A stretch of DNA of 64,000 nucleotides, from assembly GCF_026210795.1 (NCBI RefSeq), contig NC_089429.1, forward strand, positions 4,278,001 through 4,342,000, read 5' to 3'. Shown in pieces: positions 35,890-47,999 of the stretch. The notes under the pieces were generated by a model. That model had not been told where the DNA came from, ran no database searches, and worked only from the letters and a program-made list of their open reading frames with translations. The DNA is from Rhizophagus irregularis. Its lineage: Eukaryota; Glomeromycota; Glomeromycetes; Glomerales; Glomeraceae. The position numbers and the translations under genes were made by a program. Each line of letters opens with the position of its first letter. The first letter of the stretch is position 1.

Positions 35890-36560
35890 AATTTCTTCTT
35901 TTTTTAATTTCTTCTTTTTCGTAGGTTTCCTTCTAGAACGGCAATTTCGGCTTAATTGATTAGTATGTTTATTTTTTTTAAATTTATTTTTATTTTTAAA
36001 ATTAATAACTTGCTTTTTCTTCTTGTAAGCTTCTGCCTAGAAATGGTCAGTTGGTTAGTATTTATTTATTAAATTAATAACTTCTTGTAGGCTTCTTCCA
36101 AGATGGCAATTTCGGCTGAGTATAGGAACGCTTTTTTGATTTTTTCTTCTCGTAAGGGTACGTTGGCAATTAGTTTAATATAGAACACTTAGTTAATTAG
36201 ATTTTTATTTTTTTTTTAATTTATTTTTATTTTTAAATTAATAACGCCTTTTCTTCTTGTAGGCTTCTTCCAAAATGGCAATTTCAGCTGAATATAGGAA
36301 CGCTTTTTTGATTTATTTTTTTTTCTTCTCGTAAGGTACGTTGGCAATTAGTTTAATATAGAACGCTTAGTATTTTTATTTTTATTTTTTTTTAAAATTT
36401 ATTTTTATTTTTAATTAATAACTTGCTTTTTCTTCTTGTAGGCTCTTCCAAGATGATAAGTTCGACATGTGCCTGCCTCTTAATATAGGAATGGTTGGTT
36501 GGTTAGTATTTATTTATTAAATTAATAACTTCTGAATATAGGAACACTTTTTGATTTTAT
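35890..36560 (+). repeat. Degenerate intron/exon-like repeats
   Basis: Four to five units with TTCTTCTTGTAGGCTTCTTC followed by AAGATGGCAATTTCGGCTG and a TTCTTCTCGTAAGGGTACG block. Acceptor-like signals are clear, donors weak, no hairpins seen. Possibly a decayed or earlier form of the arrays. Confidence 0.45.
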
Positions 36561-36722
36561 TTTTTTTTTCTTCTTGTAAGGGTACGTTTTGCAATTAGTA
36601 GGTCTATGACTTGGCTCTCGTATTGAAAAGACCCCCCAAGGTACCATGGTAAAGGTGTTGTATTCATTGTAGGGTATTCGTACCTGATAGGTAACCTCCT
36701 TGAACCATCTAAGAAATACCAT
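36522..36722 (-). CDS. Hypothetical short gene or exon fragment
   Basis: ATG at 36722, reading MVFLRWFKEVTYQVRIPYNE then NTFTMVPWGVFSIREPSHR, followed by a Lys-rich stretch that overlaps the repeat and is probably not part of the original protein. The aromatic-rich first 40 residues look like real protein. Family not recognised. Confidence 0.35.
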   Translation of the reverse strand: MVFLRWFKEVTYQVRIPYNEYNTFTMVPWGVFSIREPSHRPTNCKTYPYKKKKKIKSKSVPIFRSY

Positions 36723-36729
36723 TAGTACC

Positions 36730-38255
36730 GGGAGAAGAGGGGGTGTATCAGTAAATACGATAATAGGCTGAAAGTTGTATGTACGCGTACAAAAGCAACG
36801 AAAAATAACATTACAAAAGCCATCAAATTTCTTATAAAAATCATTTTAAATTAAATAATTTTAAATTAATCATCTGTTTATATATATATTATGTTTAAAA
36901 TTTTATTTTGGTTACAGAAAATTATTACTAAGGCCTTTAGTGAGCCACTGTATATACATATATATTTTTATATAAAACTTTATTATAATCGTAAAACGAA
37001 AATTGCATCATGTCAATAAAGTATCTACACTAAATACAAAACTAAAAACTTTGCTAATACTAAAACCCATTCCAAATATGACATACTATCCATAAATTTA
37101 TAACCATAAAACAAAAATTAATTCGCAGCGGATCCAATATTTTCTTACGTATAAATTAGTAAAGACCATAGAATCCATGTGATATAATAAAATCATTTTA
37201 CCAATTTTTTAAATTCCTATATACATATAACGATAGTACAGTAAATTTTGTTGTAATTAACTTTATTAAATATATTATCAATGTAGCTTTATCTGCTTAC
37301 TTTATTATGGAATTGTAACTGTGCTTGCTGTGTTTGCTATATAAGAAAAACAAAAATACAAAAAAAAAAGAAAATAAATCAACGTAAAGAAGTTTCACGA
37401 TCAATATATAAGGTATCTAAAATAAACTACTACTAGTACCCTATATATTCCCTGTAGTATAAAGGCTGCCACCTGAATTTAAAAATCTGGTAAGTAGAAC
37501 ACCAATTGTGGTATGAATGTTCATCATATTAAACTCAGCAGGTATACCAAGATTAATAAACATAAGGATGAAAAGTAAGAGCGAAGGAGAACCGATCCCA
37601 GAAGAGAGAGGAAAAGGTGGAAAATTCTTAATCTCATATCATATCTTGCATCTCCCGTCAACTTTTAACTAATGTAGTAAGTTGGTGACACTATTAGGCA
37701 GGAGGCAGAGTTGGAGTAACAGAAGATATTTAAAGGAGGGAATCGAAATGTCCATAAAGTGAATAATAATAAATAGTAGAAAAGTCGTAAAAAAGGGGGT
37801 AGTCAGATGAGGTTCAGGAGGTGAACGGAATGATCCCATTAGGAAATAGGACCAGGATTATGTTGTATAACAATCTTTGTTGTCTAAAAAGGAATGTGGA
37901 CTTGATGAGAAAATATTTCTCAGCAAAAGGAGAGAGACCTACTAATATTGAGGCTGTGCAATATACTAAAAGTCGAATAAATATTTTTTTTAGATAGCGA
38001 TTTATCTCCAATCTTTGTGTCATCAATGTGTCAAATAAAGAAAATTTATAAATAAAATAAATAAAACTATAAAATAAAAATAAAATTAGAGTGAACGAGA
38101 GAACAAGAACAAAAATTGAATTAAATAAATTTAATGACGTGATTTGTGGTATGGCAGTATTATTGGAATATACTTTTATTTAAAAAAAAATATACAATTA
38201 TTTTTTTCTTAATCGAGTAGATAAATGCCACTGGTCGAATAATGGTATACAGTGA
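36730..38255. other. AT-rich intergenic, no supported gene
   Basis: No convincing coding region or tandem repeat. Short frames only. Confidence 0.45.
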
Positions 38256-38265
38256 AGAATTATAA

Positions 38266-38561
38266 AGGACCCCGGATATCTTCAAAACAGGTCATAAGTC
38301 ACACTTTTGGCAGATTGGCCCATTTTTCAGGGCTCAAAAAATCGTTTTTTGTAAATATCTCGGCATCCAGTGGTCCAATTTTGAAGAACTTTTTTTTAAA
38401 TTGTAGAGCTAAATGAGGGCTACAAAATAAAAAAAAGTTCATTAAAATTGAATTACTGGATGCTGAGATATTTACAAAAAACGATTTTTTGAGTTTCAGC
38501 AAAAAGGGGTGTTTTTGGCCAAAAGTCCATTATGACCTTTATATTAGATATCCGGGGTCCT
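38266..38561. mobile_element. 296-bp fold-back MITE with perfect 8-bp TSD
   Basis: Ends AGGACCCCGGATATCT and AGATATCCGGGGTCCT are perfect inverted repeats. It is flanked on both sides by AATTATAA (38258-38265 and 38562-38569). The interior is itself palindromic (AAATCGTTTTTTGTAAATATC facing GATATTTACAAAAAACGATTT), so the whole folds back. An 8-bp duplication fits hAT-like (or P/Merlin-like) transposition; no transposase of that kind is in the window. Confidence 0.88.
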
Positions 38562-38981
38562 AATTATAAACCCGATTCTTCATTGATTCTTCATAGATTG
38601 TACTACTATATTATTTCGATGATTATTTCCGATTTTCCACCAATACCTCGTTTAGATTCTGGACAACATCGGTAAACCTATATAATTCATAAATATTGTA
38701 ATTAAATCAGTAAAGAATAGGGTTTTCTGATATTTATCCTATTTCCAAAAGGTCATTCATAATGTGTACTTCTGGCTCTTTTAATTTATTCTGTTCTTCA
38801 GAATTATAATTTCTTAATTTTTAAAAAAAATGCGATGAGAAATTCTGTATCACATAACCACTGTTCAATATTCATTTCGGTATTAATTTTTCCGAATAGA
38901 ATTGTGATACAAATCAATCCGCATCATATCATACAATAGATTTTCTTTGACACATTATCAAATGACATGCAGTCGATATTA

Positions 38982-39660
38982 CTAAGAAAAAAATAAAAAA
39001 TTAAAAGTAAAAAATAAAATTTTAGCACACGAATTTTTCATTAAGAAGCTTTGCAATTGTGCAAATTGTTTATATAAAATATAAATTAATTACTCTATGC
39101 AAGGCTGTGCAATACATCGAAAATATGTAAATTACACGAATATTATTTTATATAAATTAAATATCATGCAAGATTTCATAAAATATACAAATTACACAAA
39201 TTTATATCAAGTGAACATCGTGCAAGTTTTCCACAATCCGTTCTTTGCAATGATATTTATTAATCTTGTATTACTAAGAAAAAATCGATCATATGAAAAT
39301 ACTGAATATTAAATCAATTATACAATTGAAAAAAAAATAAAAGTAAAAAATAAAATTTTCGAATTTCTCATTAAGAAGCTTCGCAATTGTGCAAATTGTT
39401 TATATAAATTAATTACTAAGCAACTATACTGCAACTATGCAAGGCTGTGCAATAATTCTTCGAAAATATGTAAATTACATAAATATTATTTTATATAAAT
39501 TAAATATCAGTCATGCAAGATTTCATAAAATGTACAAATTACACAAATTTATATCAAGCGAACAACTGAACATCGTGCAAGTTTTCCATAATCCGATCTT
39601 TGCAATGTTATTCTTTAATAACTATGTCTTCATATTAAGTTTATCCCATATAATAAATAA
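38982..39660 (+). repeat. Two direct 310-340-bp repeats, left outer end of a composite
   Basis: Copies at 38982-39290 and 39326-39660 share GAAGCTT-GCAATTGTGCAAATTG, CTATGCAAGGCTGTGCAATA, CATGCAAGATTTCATAAAAT and CGTGCAAGTTTTCCACAATCC. An inverted partial copy lies at 52425-52680. They lie immediately 5' of the gene at 39723. Confidence 0.8.
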
Positions 39661-40908
39661 ATTTATTTTTATACTCTTGATCTTGGCTTTATTTTCAAAT
39701 AAAAACGTCGTTAAAACTTAAAATGAGTTCTAAGGCTACATCAAGTTCAAAACGTAAGAAAAGCCGAAATGCGCATGATAGCTCTAGTAAAAGTGTACGC
39801 CAACAGATAGAAGATACCTCTATTATTTCTACACCACCTATCGAAGGTTAGCATTAATTTTCTATGATTACAGATTAAATAAAACAATCTTTCTCATGTA
39901 TAATTTTATATAATAAAATATATAGTATCACGTATTACCGTTGAGCGCATTTTATCAAAATTGTCATCCTTAGAGTTAAAAATGGACCAAGTAAACACTA
40001 CTTTATCAGATCTTGCAGATAAAGTTTCAAAATTAGATGATCAAATGAAGAATGAATCTGGCGATTAGGATTTAGTATTGGTAATCAATTAATAAATTAA
40101 TTGTTTATCTATATTTAATTTATTATTAATATTAATATATTATATCGTTTAGTCTGCTGTAAAACGTATAGTAAAGGAACTAATTAAAATTGCTATATAT
40201 CCGACTCAAAGTCAATTTCTGTCAAAAACTGAAGAATTTCTATCAGAAAATTATTCTGAATTTTATAAACGTGTATCTAGAAGAAATTGGATTTCCTATT
40301 ATGAAAATAATATATTTCCTCAGGTAATACAAACCTTCTTTATATTTGATAATACTCGTAGTTAATATTTATTTTTTAGTTGTTGGATAAACACCGTTCC
40401 CATCGAGGTACCTTATCCTCGCGGATCAAAGATACTATGTTTGCCATTTTTGGTGACGATCAGTTACCACCTATCAATTCAAGTGCTACCCTGGAAAAAA
40501 TAAGTATATGGAAGAAATCGCAAGAGGTGCGCAATTGTTATAAGAAATTAAACACGCATATAGAAAAAATTTTGGTAAAGTTATATGGTCCGGATAACAC
40601 AGGTAGAAAGCTGACCAATCGGGTACCATCCCGATTGGTCACTTTTTTTTAAATAGTCACCTGATTTGTTCAATAGTTAGAAATTGGTGTAAACTTTCGA
40701 TCGGGTACCAATCAGGTTATTACCCGATTGATAACTATTGTTTAGTTTAAATTTACCGATTGATTTCTATTGTACTGTTTAAATTTAAAATTACCAATTT
40801 TATAATTTATAAATTTATAAACAATGTTTTAATTATATTGAAACTAAATTTATTAATCAGTATTACTATAAATATGAATTTACCGATTTAAAACTAATCA
40901 TAACATTA

Positions 40909-43900
40909 TTACAAATGAAATTGTCTATTGATAGGTATGACTGCCATGTAAGTAATCAGTTTTCGGTTGCCTATTGTAAATTTACAAGGTAAAAATCGGC
41001 TATATATATTATGAATCGGTATAATACAATCTCTTGATAATTCGTGAAAATAATCTTTCCACAATTCAATATTACAGCTTTTATCATCCTGATTGTCGAT
41101 TCTGCAATGAAATCTTGTTTTTTCCCTCGGTACCCACATATACCATTTTATAAAAGCAAGTCGATGTGTCTTTGCACCGGTTGGAAGCGGAACTGTGTGC
41201 TCAAAATAAAACTGCACTTGTCCGAGAAAAATATCGACAGATTCATCATCTTGTATAAACTTGCTTGTGACATATGAACTTCTTTGATATCGAGGTGCAA
41301 GTGCAGATCCAAAGATTTCAGTAGCAATCCGAATACGACCAAATTGAGACACATTGGGTGATACAACGATTGGTTGATTTTCAGAATTGCTTGATGTCAA
41401 ATTATTTGAAACAAATTCGGCAATTGATACAAAATCCCTATTGTATGTATCATTGTAATATTTTATCAGAAGTTTATATATAGTATCTGGTAACGATACT
41501 TGCTTTTTTGGGGTAATCATTTCTCCGGGAAATTCTTCACAACCGGTAATTGTAACATCAATATTTTGATGAAAGGTTCGCATAAATCGGTAAAGTTCAG
41601 CAAAATCAAACCCATCATAAGCCGCTAAACTTCCAGTAGTTAGCCTATTTTGTACCAGAGATAATGCTTCCATCAATTTTTGATTATCCGATTGGGCGGA
41701 TATTAGGCAATTTAGCCGTGAATTTTGCGTGATGATTCGCATCAATTCTAGTTCAATAGCTCGCTTACTATTTGGAAAAGAACCTACAGCAAGATGATAA
41801 ATAAATTAATTCATTTATACTATTTATTAAATTTAACTTATACCGATAACTTATACCGATTTATATATATATTTACCTAATAATCCGTTCATTCTTTCAA
41901 ACGAGTAACACCAGAAAGAATATAATGGGCCATAATCATGGCAACAATCGACAATATGGAGTGATAAATGGATGTTTGGAGTTATCATCTCTTTTCCGTA
42001 ATACGTTTCAATTAAACGAGCTACTTGAAGCAATCAGCTATGAGCTTCGCGCAATGCATTGGTGGCGATAATTTGACAGACAAGCAAAGAGCAAGCTCTT
42101 ACAAAATTTGCTAATATTTCACGATCGGAAGTATCTAGGAGATCCCACATCAATGGAGTCGCGTAAATTAAAATAAACGATTTCCATTGATCAGCCATAA
42201 ATCCAGAAAACCCTTCCCCAGTTGCTATTTTATACGGAATCCTTCCGATATCCGCTGGTACTTTAAGAGCTTTTGCTCTTCTTTCCATTAATTCAAGGTC
42301 CTTTTTAGTGATTTTTCCGCTATCTATCCATAATTTCTTTACGATCCAATGAGCAATCTCCAGGAATAAACAGTGCATTGGATCGACAATAAGATGTCTT
42401 ATCAGGTTGAAATAAGGCAATCTTAGCATTTCCGACCACTGCACGTGAGTGTCGGAAACATGTTTTTTTCTTTCTTCCTGAGTTCTGCACTGTCTCCAAA
42501 GTTCGGCATTTCGTCGATGCTCATTTGGATCTCTGGAAATGTACCAATCATCCATATCGTCAAACTCACCAAAATTAAACCTTCTTCCGCTGCTATTGGC
42601 TGTTTTGTAGCATCGATGACAACCGACCAGTGCCGAAATATGTCCACATAATTTTCTAGCAGCCGGTATGTCATTGCTGCAGCAAATTACGGCCATCTGA
42701 ATTCTTTTACCAGATGGTAGATCGATGCCATCCCAGAATTCTAACAATTTGTCGACAATTGGACTAAGAAAATGATTAATCTTGTGTAATTTTACTTCTT
42801 CCAGTCCTGGGAAAAGTCCAAGATATAGCATGTTTTCTCGTTTAAATCTAATATCACGGGGAAGATTACATATGACCCCATAGATAACACCAGAACTGTA
42901 AGCTGATGAATTAAATGGCTGGAACCAGTCTAAATTAATCATGATCCCAAGATTAAAATCGGCCATCTCATTTGTAAAAAATTGAGTATCCGGGTTGTTT
43001 AAGGAAGATGGAAAGCTTTTCCATACATCTCCATCGTAAATATCGGTGTATAAGCCTGGTTCATTTCTCCGATTTGTCCATTTCTGAAGTGATTCTTCAA
43101 AGCCTGGACGTTGATACATCACAGTCAATTGCTTTTTCAAAGTTGGTATCGGATATAACATTCTGGGTCTTTGGACAAATCTATTAACTACCGGGACTTT
43201 ATTAGTTAATTCTGTTCCACATATCCGCCTTTTATTACGCATAGGATGGTTAGGAAATTCCACATGAGTGCATTGGAATCCGGTATTTGTCTCATTTTGT
43301 GGATTTCCTGGCAAAATTTCTGATATTTTATACAGAGTGTTGCATTCAGGACATACCGCACATGTCCTATCTCGTTTATTAATTCCTAAAAGTTTTTTTG
43401 CCATATAAAAACTTGTAGGAAAATTTTCAAAACGTGTTCGATCAGTATCCAATAATACCATCCTGAAAAACTTAATAAGTGACTCAATAGCAACATCCGG
43501 AACACGAAATCTCGCTTGGTATTTGAATATCCACAGAAGTATCCACGAATCATTAAAATTAATGTTCGTGTCAAAATATTCATGGTCTGACTCAAGATCA
43601 TTAAAATTGGGAGCGGTAAATTCTTCAATTGGAACATCGTCTTCATCTGTAGTAGAAGCTCCATCATCATCGCTCGGTACTTTATCTTTAAGTTGAACTG
43701 GTTCCAGTTTATTAGGTTGTTCAAGATTTACATCACGAAACTTATTGTGGCATTTTCGTCTTTTCGGTCCATCAATCGGCTCATTATCAGTTTCATTATC
43801 GTTTTCATCATCATCATTTCGTTCCGATTCTTCATCATCATTTCATTTCGATTCATCATCATCGTTTCGTTCCGATTCTTCATCATCGGTTCGTTCTGAT

Positions 43901-44282
43901 TCATCATCATCGTTTTGTTCTGATTCATCATTATCATTTCGTTCCGATTCTTCATCATCATCGGTATCTGATAAATTCTCAACGACTCTAGTTCTTCTTT
44001 TTTTCTTTCTTTAGAACTGTTGCTAGAATTGATTTTTTTTCTTTCTTTAGAAATGTTATGTTTTTTGCCGGTTCCTCTTGATCGAGAAGCTTGAGATCCG
44101 GTAGCGATAGCTTGGAGTTGTTCTATTTCTTTGCGTTATCTCTCAAATGTTCTGGGATCCACCAATTTACTACCTCCGCAATGCAATAAACATTTACATT
44201 CAACCAAATTTCTAGTTTTAGGACCACTTTTAGTAACTTTCGAACGATTTCTATTAACACGATATTTTCTTGGTCTTGGCAT
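40909..44282 (-). pseudogene. KDZ/CACTA-like transposase, copy C (best preserved)
   Basis: ATG at 44282 (MPRPRKYRVNRNRSK), Cys cluster (CKCLLHCGG), low-complexity acidic repeat (ESERNDDDES), CPECNTLYK, then the core: MINLDWFQPFNSSAYSSG (Asp), CNLPRDIRFKRENML, CSNDIPAARKLCGH (Asp) with GCHRCYK, HLIVDPMHCLFLEIAHW, and FERMNGLLG followed by a 93-nt intron (41784-41876). Exon 2 ends at 40909 (VIPINRQFHL). There are only three in-frame stops: TAA 44136-44138, TGA 43843-43845 and TGA 42034-42036, each one transition from a sense codon (CAA/CGA). Nominal length about 1090 codons. Diverged from A and B, so a different subfamily. Confidence 0.87.
43780..43965 (-). repeat. Coding trinucleotide-rich repeat (Glu-Ser-Glu-Arg-Asn-Asp)
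   Basis: Imperfect 24-30-bp units GATGATGAATCGGAACGAAA in the acidic linker of transposase C. One copy has TGA for CGA. Confidence 0.7.
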
Positions 44283-44394
44283 ATTTGGTTTGATATAAAT
44301 ATTTACCAACCCAATTTTATTTTAAATTTAAATAACCTGATTTAATAACTTTGAAGTTTGTTTATAAAATTCATCGTAATTAGTTCTCAATCAG

Positions 44395-44640
44395 TTAACT
44401 TATTTCATTTAGTTGATTAAATAAATTCTTAAAATTTCCATATCAATCAATTAATTTATTTCATTTAGTTGATTAAATAAATTCTTAAAATTTCCATATC
44501 AATCAATTAATTTATTTCATTTAGTTGATTAAATAAATACTTAAAATTTCCATATCAATCAGTTAGCTTATTTCATTTAGTTGATTAAATAAATTCTTAA
44601 AAATAATATATCAATCAGTTATCTTATTGCAATTAATTAA
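44395..44640. repeat. 56-bp tandem repeat between divergent genes of element C
   Basis: Four to five copies with TCATTTAGTTGATTAAATAA at 44405, 44461, 44517 and 44573. Same position relative to the genes as the 114-bp repeat of element A, with unrelated sequence. Confidence 0.85.
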
Positions 44641-44989
44641 AAAATAATAATATCAATCATGATTGAATAAATGGATTTTATGTATCAATTAATCGTATGA
44701 ACGTATAAATCGTAGAAATTGCGAGAAAATTACTATCACTATTATCTTTAATATTAATTGCAACGGTTAATTAAATCAGTTTATTTTTATTTTTAAATAT
44801 ATCAATAGTAACTAACAGTTAATTAAATCAGTCTATTTAAGCTAAAATAAACTATCGGGAATATATATATGAGCTAATTTAGACTCGACTTTTTCTTCTC
44901 GCTTGTTACCGATTTTTGTAACATAACCCTATATTTTTCTATCCGTGAATTTATTAAAACATATTCTTACTGAAATATTATAATTAAAT

Positions 44990-47203
44990 ATGACTAAAAA
45001 ACATGAAAAACATGAAAAACATGAAAAGAAGAAAAAATCTGGAAAACGGTACCACTCGGATATAGAATCCTCCAATAGCGAAAAACCTGAAGCTAAAGTG
45101 CGAAAGACCAATAAAACGGTTCCAAAGAAACAAATGGACAAACAACGGTAATTTAATTTATTTGATTTTCGTCAGATTCTTTAATTTCTCGATTTATTAG
45201 CGATCGATACCTAATATTAAACCAACGAAAAGACAAAAGCCCACTTTAATCGACTTTGTTGAAGACGAAGAAAGAAATATTGGTATATTTCGATATATTT
45301 ATGTAATCATGCCTGAATTTATTATATCACCTAATGATTATGAATTTAAAGTACTCGATAAAGAAAAACGAACAAAAAGACGTCAATCGGAATCAATGAA
45401 AGGCCAAAAAGGCCAAAAGTCCGGTGTAATTGACTTAGTTGACGATGATGACAATGATCTGATTCAACAGGATGAGAGAGATAATGATCAAACCGGTATG
45501 TTATTAATGTATATATTAATAAGTATATTATAATAAGATTATCAAATTTTATCAATTTTATCACAATTTTTCTTTTTTAGCGTTCCAGGAGCAGGTCGAA
45601 GAATTGAGTCAGTTGATCCAGAAAATAACGAAAGGTAAACAAAAAGCAGCAAATCCGAAAGATATGATTATTGACTGGTCGGGAGTAGAAACCTCAGATT
45701 CTCCAGAAAAGAGCCAATACGTATCCCGATCACTGAAAAAGAACTGATATATCCAAGCTTATGGAATTGCAAAAGAATATGGAGTTGCCGGATCATCAAA
45801 AAATGCCCGCCTCCATCCTCATCCTCATCGTCATCGTCATCCTCATTCTCATCCCCATCCCCATCCCCATCCTCCTCATTTTCATCCTCAAATTCGTCGT
45901 TTTTTCATTACGAGGAAATGGATCGGGATCTAAGGACTGCTTTAAGGGTAACTATTTTTTTTTTTTAGTTCAGTTTAATTCCCCAGATTGTTTGCTAATC
46001 AGTTGATATTCTTACGATTAGAACAAAATTGCCAGAATTATGGACCGACTTCCGGAAGATAAAGCATTAAATACTAGGAAAACTTTTGATAGTCAGCGAA
46101 AGTTGGTCCAAAATAACATAATTCCGGTAGTACAAAAAATGATCAATAAGAATATATTCTCTGTATCCGATGGTGTGATTAAGCATATCGTGCATGAGAG
46201 ACATCATCACCAGAGAGCTACTACTCAATAGCGAGAGGGATGCCAATTGGAAAGATCTCGAAAAAAGAAGAAAGCATACAAATTCAAGATGAAGTGATGT
46301 AAATATTAAATCGTTGTTTTTATATTACCTTATCTTATAATTTTCTATTAATTATTTAGAAGCGGGAAAGACGAAATAAAACTATCGACAAGTTAAAAAA
46401 ATTAAAAGATCGATTGATAAATAAGTTCCACACCAACGAGCTCCGGCCTCTTCAGACTGATAATCGATACCACAGTCCGGAGGTATCGGAGACCGATAGC
46501 GATAACCCTAATAAGCGAAAGATCATCATACGGGATCTCAAATGGAGATCAGCTACCGTAAGTATTCGAATAATTTTTACCAATCAGTGCATAATAATTC
46601 GTATTTTTATTCTTCTTTTTTTTTATAGCTACGCTCTTTTTTACAAAATTACGTCGATAATGCGGCGTCAAATGCTCGACGCGTAAGAAAACGGGTGTAT
46701 GATACCGAATACGCTCCTAATGAGAACAGTGCACCTGTTAATGCCCCAAATGGGCAAAAGTCGGTTACAAAGGATCGTTGAAACATTTAGTGGAAAAATA
46801 TAGTGCTAATCGCGAAGAGGTAGAGGACGATAAAAGCCAGGAAGACGACGATAAAATCCAAGAAGACGATGATAAAATCCAAGAAGATGACGATAAAAGC
46901 CAGGAAGACGACGATAAAAGCCAGGAAGATGACGATAAAAGCCAGGAAGATGACGATAAAATCCAAGAAGACGACGATAAAAGCCAGGAAGATGACGATA
47001 AAATCCAAGAAGATGACGATAAAAGCCAGGAAGACGACGATAAAAGCCAGGAAGATGACGATGCAACCGGCAGAGAAAAGAACGAAGATCAGGAAAAAGA
47101 GCAGGATGAAGAAGTGGACTATAGGAAAAAAAGGAAAAAGAGAAGTGTAAGTCTTGTTTCAGAAGAATACGATAGTAGTGATAGTAGTAAATCGGTGGGA
47201 TGA
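44990..47203 (+). pseudogene. Second gene of KDZ element C
   Basis: Divergent from transposase C. ATG 44990 with HEK repeats and a basic N-terminus (KKKKSGKRYHSD). Next comes PTKRQKPTLIDFVEDEERN, leading into FIISPNDYEFKVLDKEKR and VIDLVDDDDNDLIQQDERD, an intron from 45496 (GTATG), a coiled-coil exon (EQVEELSQLIQKITKGKQ), a Ser/Pro-rich exon, an intron at 45949-46020, then NKIARIMDRLPEDKALNT, a TAG at 46231, DNRYHSPEVSETDSDN with KRKIIIRDLKWRS, an intron (46557-46628) and NYVDNAASNARRVRKRVYD. It ends in a 7-residue acidic repeat (DDKSQED) and KKRKKRSVSLVSEEYDSS. One-base shifts near 45148 and 46775. The DNRY-SPE block links it to the second gene of element A. Role unknown. Confidence 0.6.
46830..47062 (+). 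repeat. 21-bp coding minisatellite x11
   Basis: About 11 copies of GACGATAAAAGCCAGGAAGA-type units encoding DDKSQED / DDKIQED. Reverse-strand frames here are fortuitous. Confidence 0.88.
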
Positions 47204-47999
47204 TTCAATTATATAATAATAATTTAGCAATAAATTTATTTCTGTAAAACCAATTTTTATAATTTTAATAATTAATATATAATCGTATTTAGTAAACTAA
47301 CCAAAATATAATTAATAAAACCGTAAATTTAAAATAAAAATGTATGGCAATCAGAAGATTTTTTATTGGTTGAAAAGTTAACAATCGGTATACTGATATG
47401 TCAAATAGTAAATGGCCTATTGTAACCCGATTGTACTCTATTTAAATATCCAATTGTACTCTATTTGAATATCCCGATTGGAATCCTAATGTACTCTTAT
47501 TGCGCCATTTTTTGGTAGCAATCGGGATTCTCCCGATTGATAATAAACAAAAAAAATAGGGGACCAATAAGATGGAAATCAGGTGACCCGATTTCCATCT
47601 TATTGGTTCCCTATTTGTCATCATTTGACCGGTGTAAAGAAAAAAGAAGTGAAGTTCAAGTTGCGTTTGCAATGGCCTTGGTAGAAGAAATTTTGAACCC
47701 GTAAAAAAACCATTTGAAGATTAGTGAGGTTTTGATGCAATTAAAAATCGAAAAGTACCTTGTATGTTTGTTTATATATATATTTTAAATGTGAAATTAT
47801 ATATTTTTATAAAGATAATAACAATTTTTTTTTTATTTTAGAATAAATTGAGAAATAATTCTTATAGTTTTTCAGAAGAAGAACATAGTGATGAAGAATA
47901 TTTATCAGGTGAAAGAGGTGAAGGCGAAGGAAGCAAAGATTATGAAAGTGATAAGTAATAAGAATAATGATATTCTTTTATTTCCGATGTTTATAGTTT

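Larger units (their letters stand above)
40598..47634. mobile_element. Complete KDZ/CACTA-like element C, 7037 bp, TSD TAA
   Basis: Left end CACAGGTAG, right end GACCGGTG (inward CACCGGTCAAATG), flanked by TAA at 40595-40597 and 47635-47637. It contains transposase C (minus), a divergent second gene (plus), a 56-bp repeat between them and subterminal palindromes: GACCAATCGGGTACCATCCC at 40613 and AATAAGATGGAAATCAGGTG at 47567 facing its complement. This is the only element in the window with both ends, both genes and a target duplication. Confidence 0.88.
39723..47958 (+). pseudogene. Multi-exon family gene split by KDZ element C
   Basis: Exon 1 from ATG 39723 (Ser/Lys-rich, SSKATSSSKRKKSRNAHD). 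Exon 2 is a coiled coil (SLELKMDQVNTTLSDLADK) ending near a TAG at 40067. Exon 3 has KRIVKELIKIAIYPTQSQF. Exon 4 (40380-40597) has LLDKHRSHRGTLSSRIKD and ends at LVKLYGPD. Element C then intervenes; after its second TAA duplicate the frame resumes at 47638 (KRSEVQVAFAMALVEEIL). A TAA stop follows at 47702, then an intron (donor GTACCTTG, acceptor TTTTAG near 47842) and an acidic last exon (SFSEEEHSDEEYLSGERGEG) ending at 47958. Phase matches across the insertion when one TAA is removed. The family is, from recall, a multicopy transposon-associated Rhizophagus family of unknown role. Confidence 0.7.

Noticed and set aside
40611-40652. Palindrome GACCAATCGGG-GTACCAT-CCCGATTGGTC as a transcription terminator
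   Set aside because: It lies at the inside edge of element C's left end and pairs with a similar subterminal palindrome on the right; a transposon subterminal repeat explains it better.
46787-47150. Minus- and alternate-frame ORFs over the acidic repeat
   Set aside because: Shadows of the 21-bp repeat; the DDKSQED frame matches the acidic tail seen in the homologous gene of element A.
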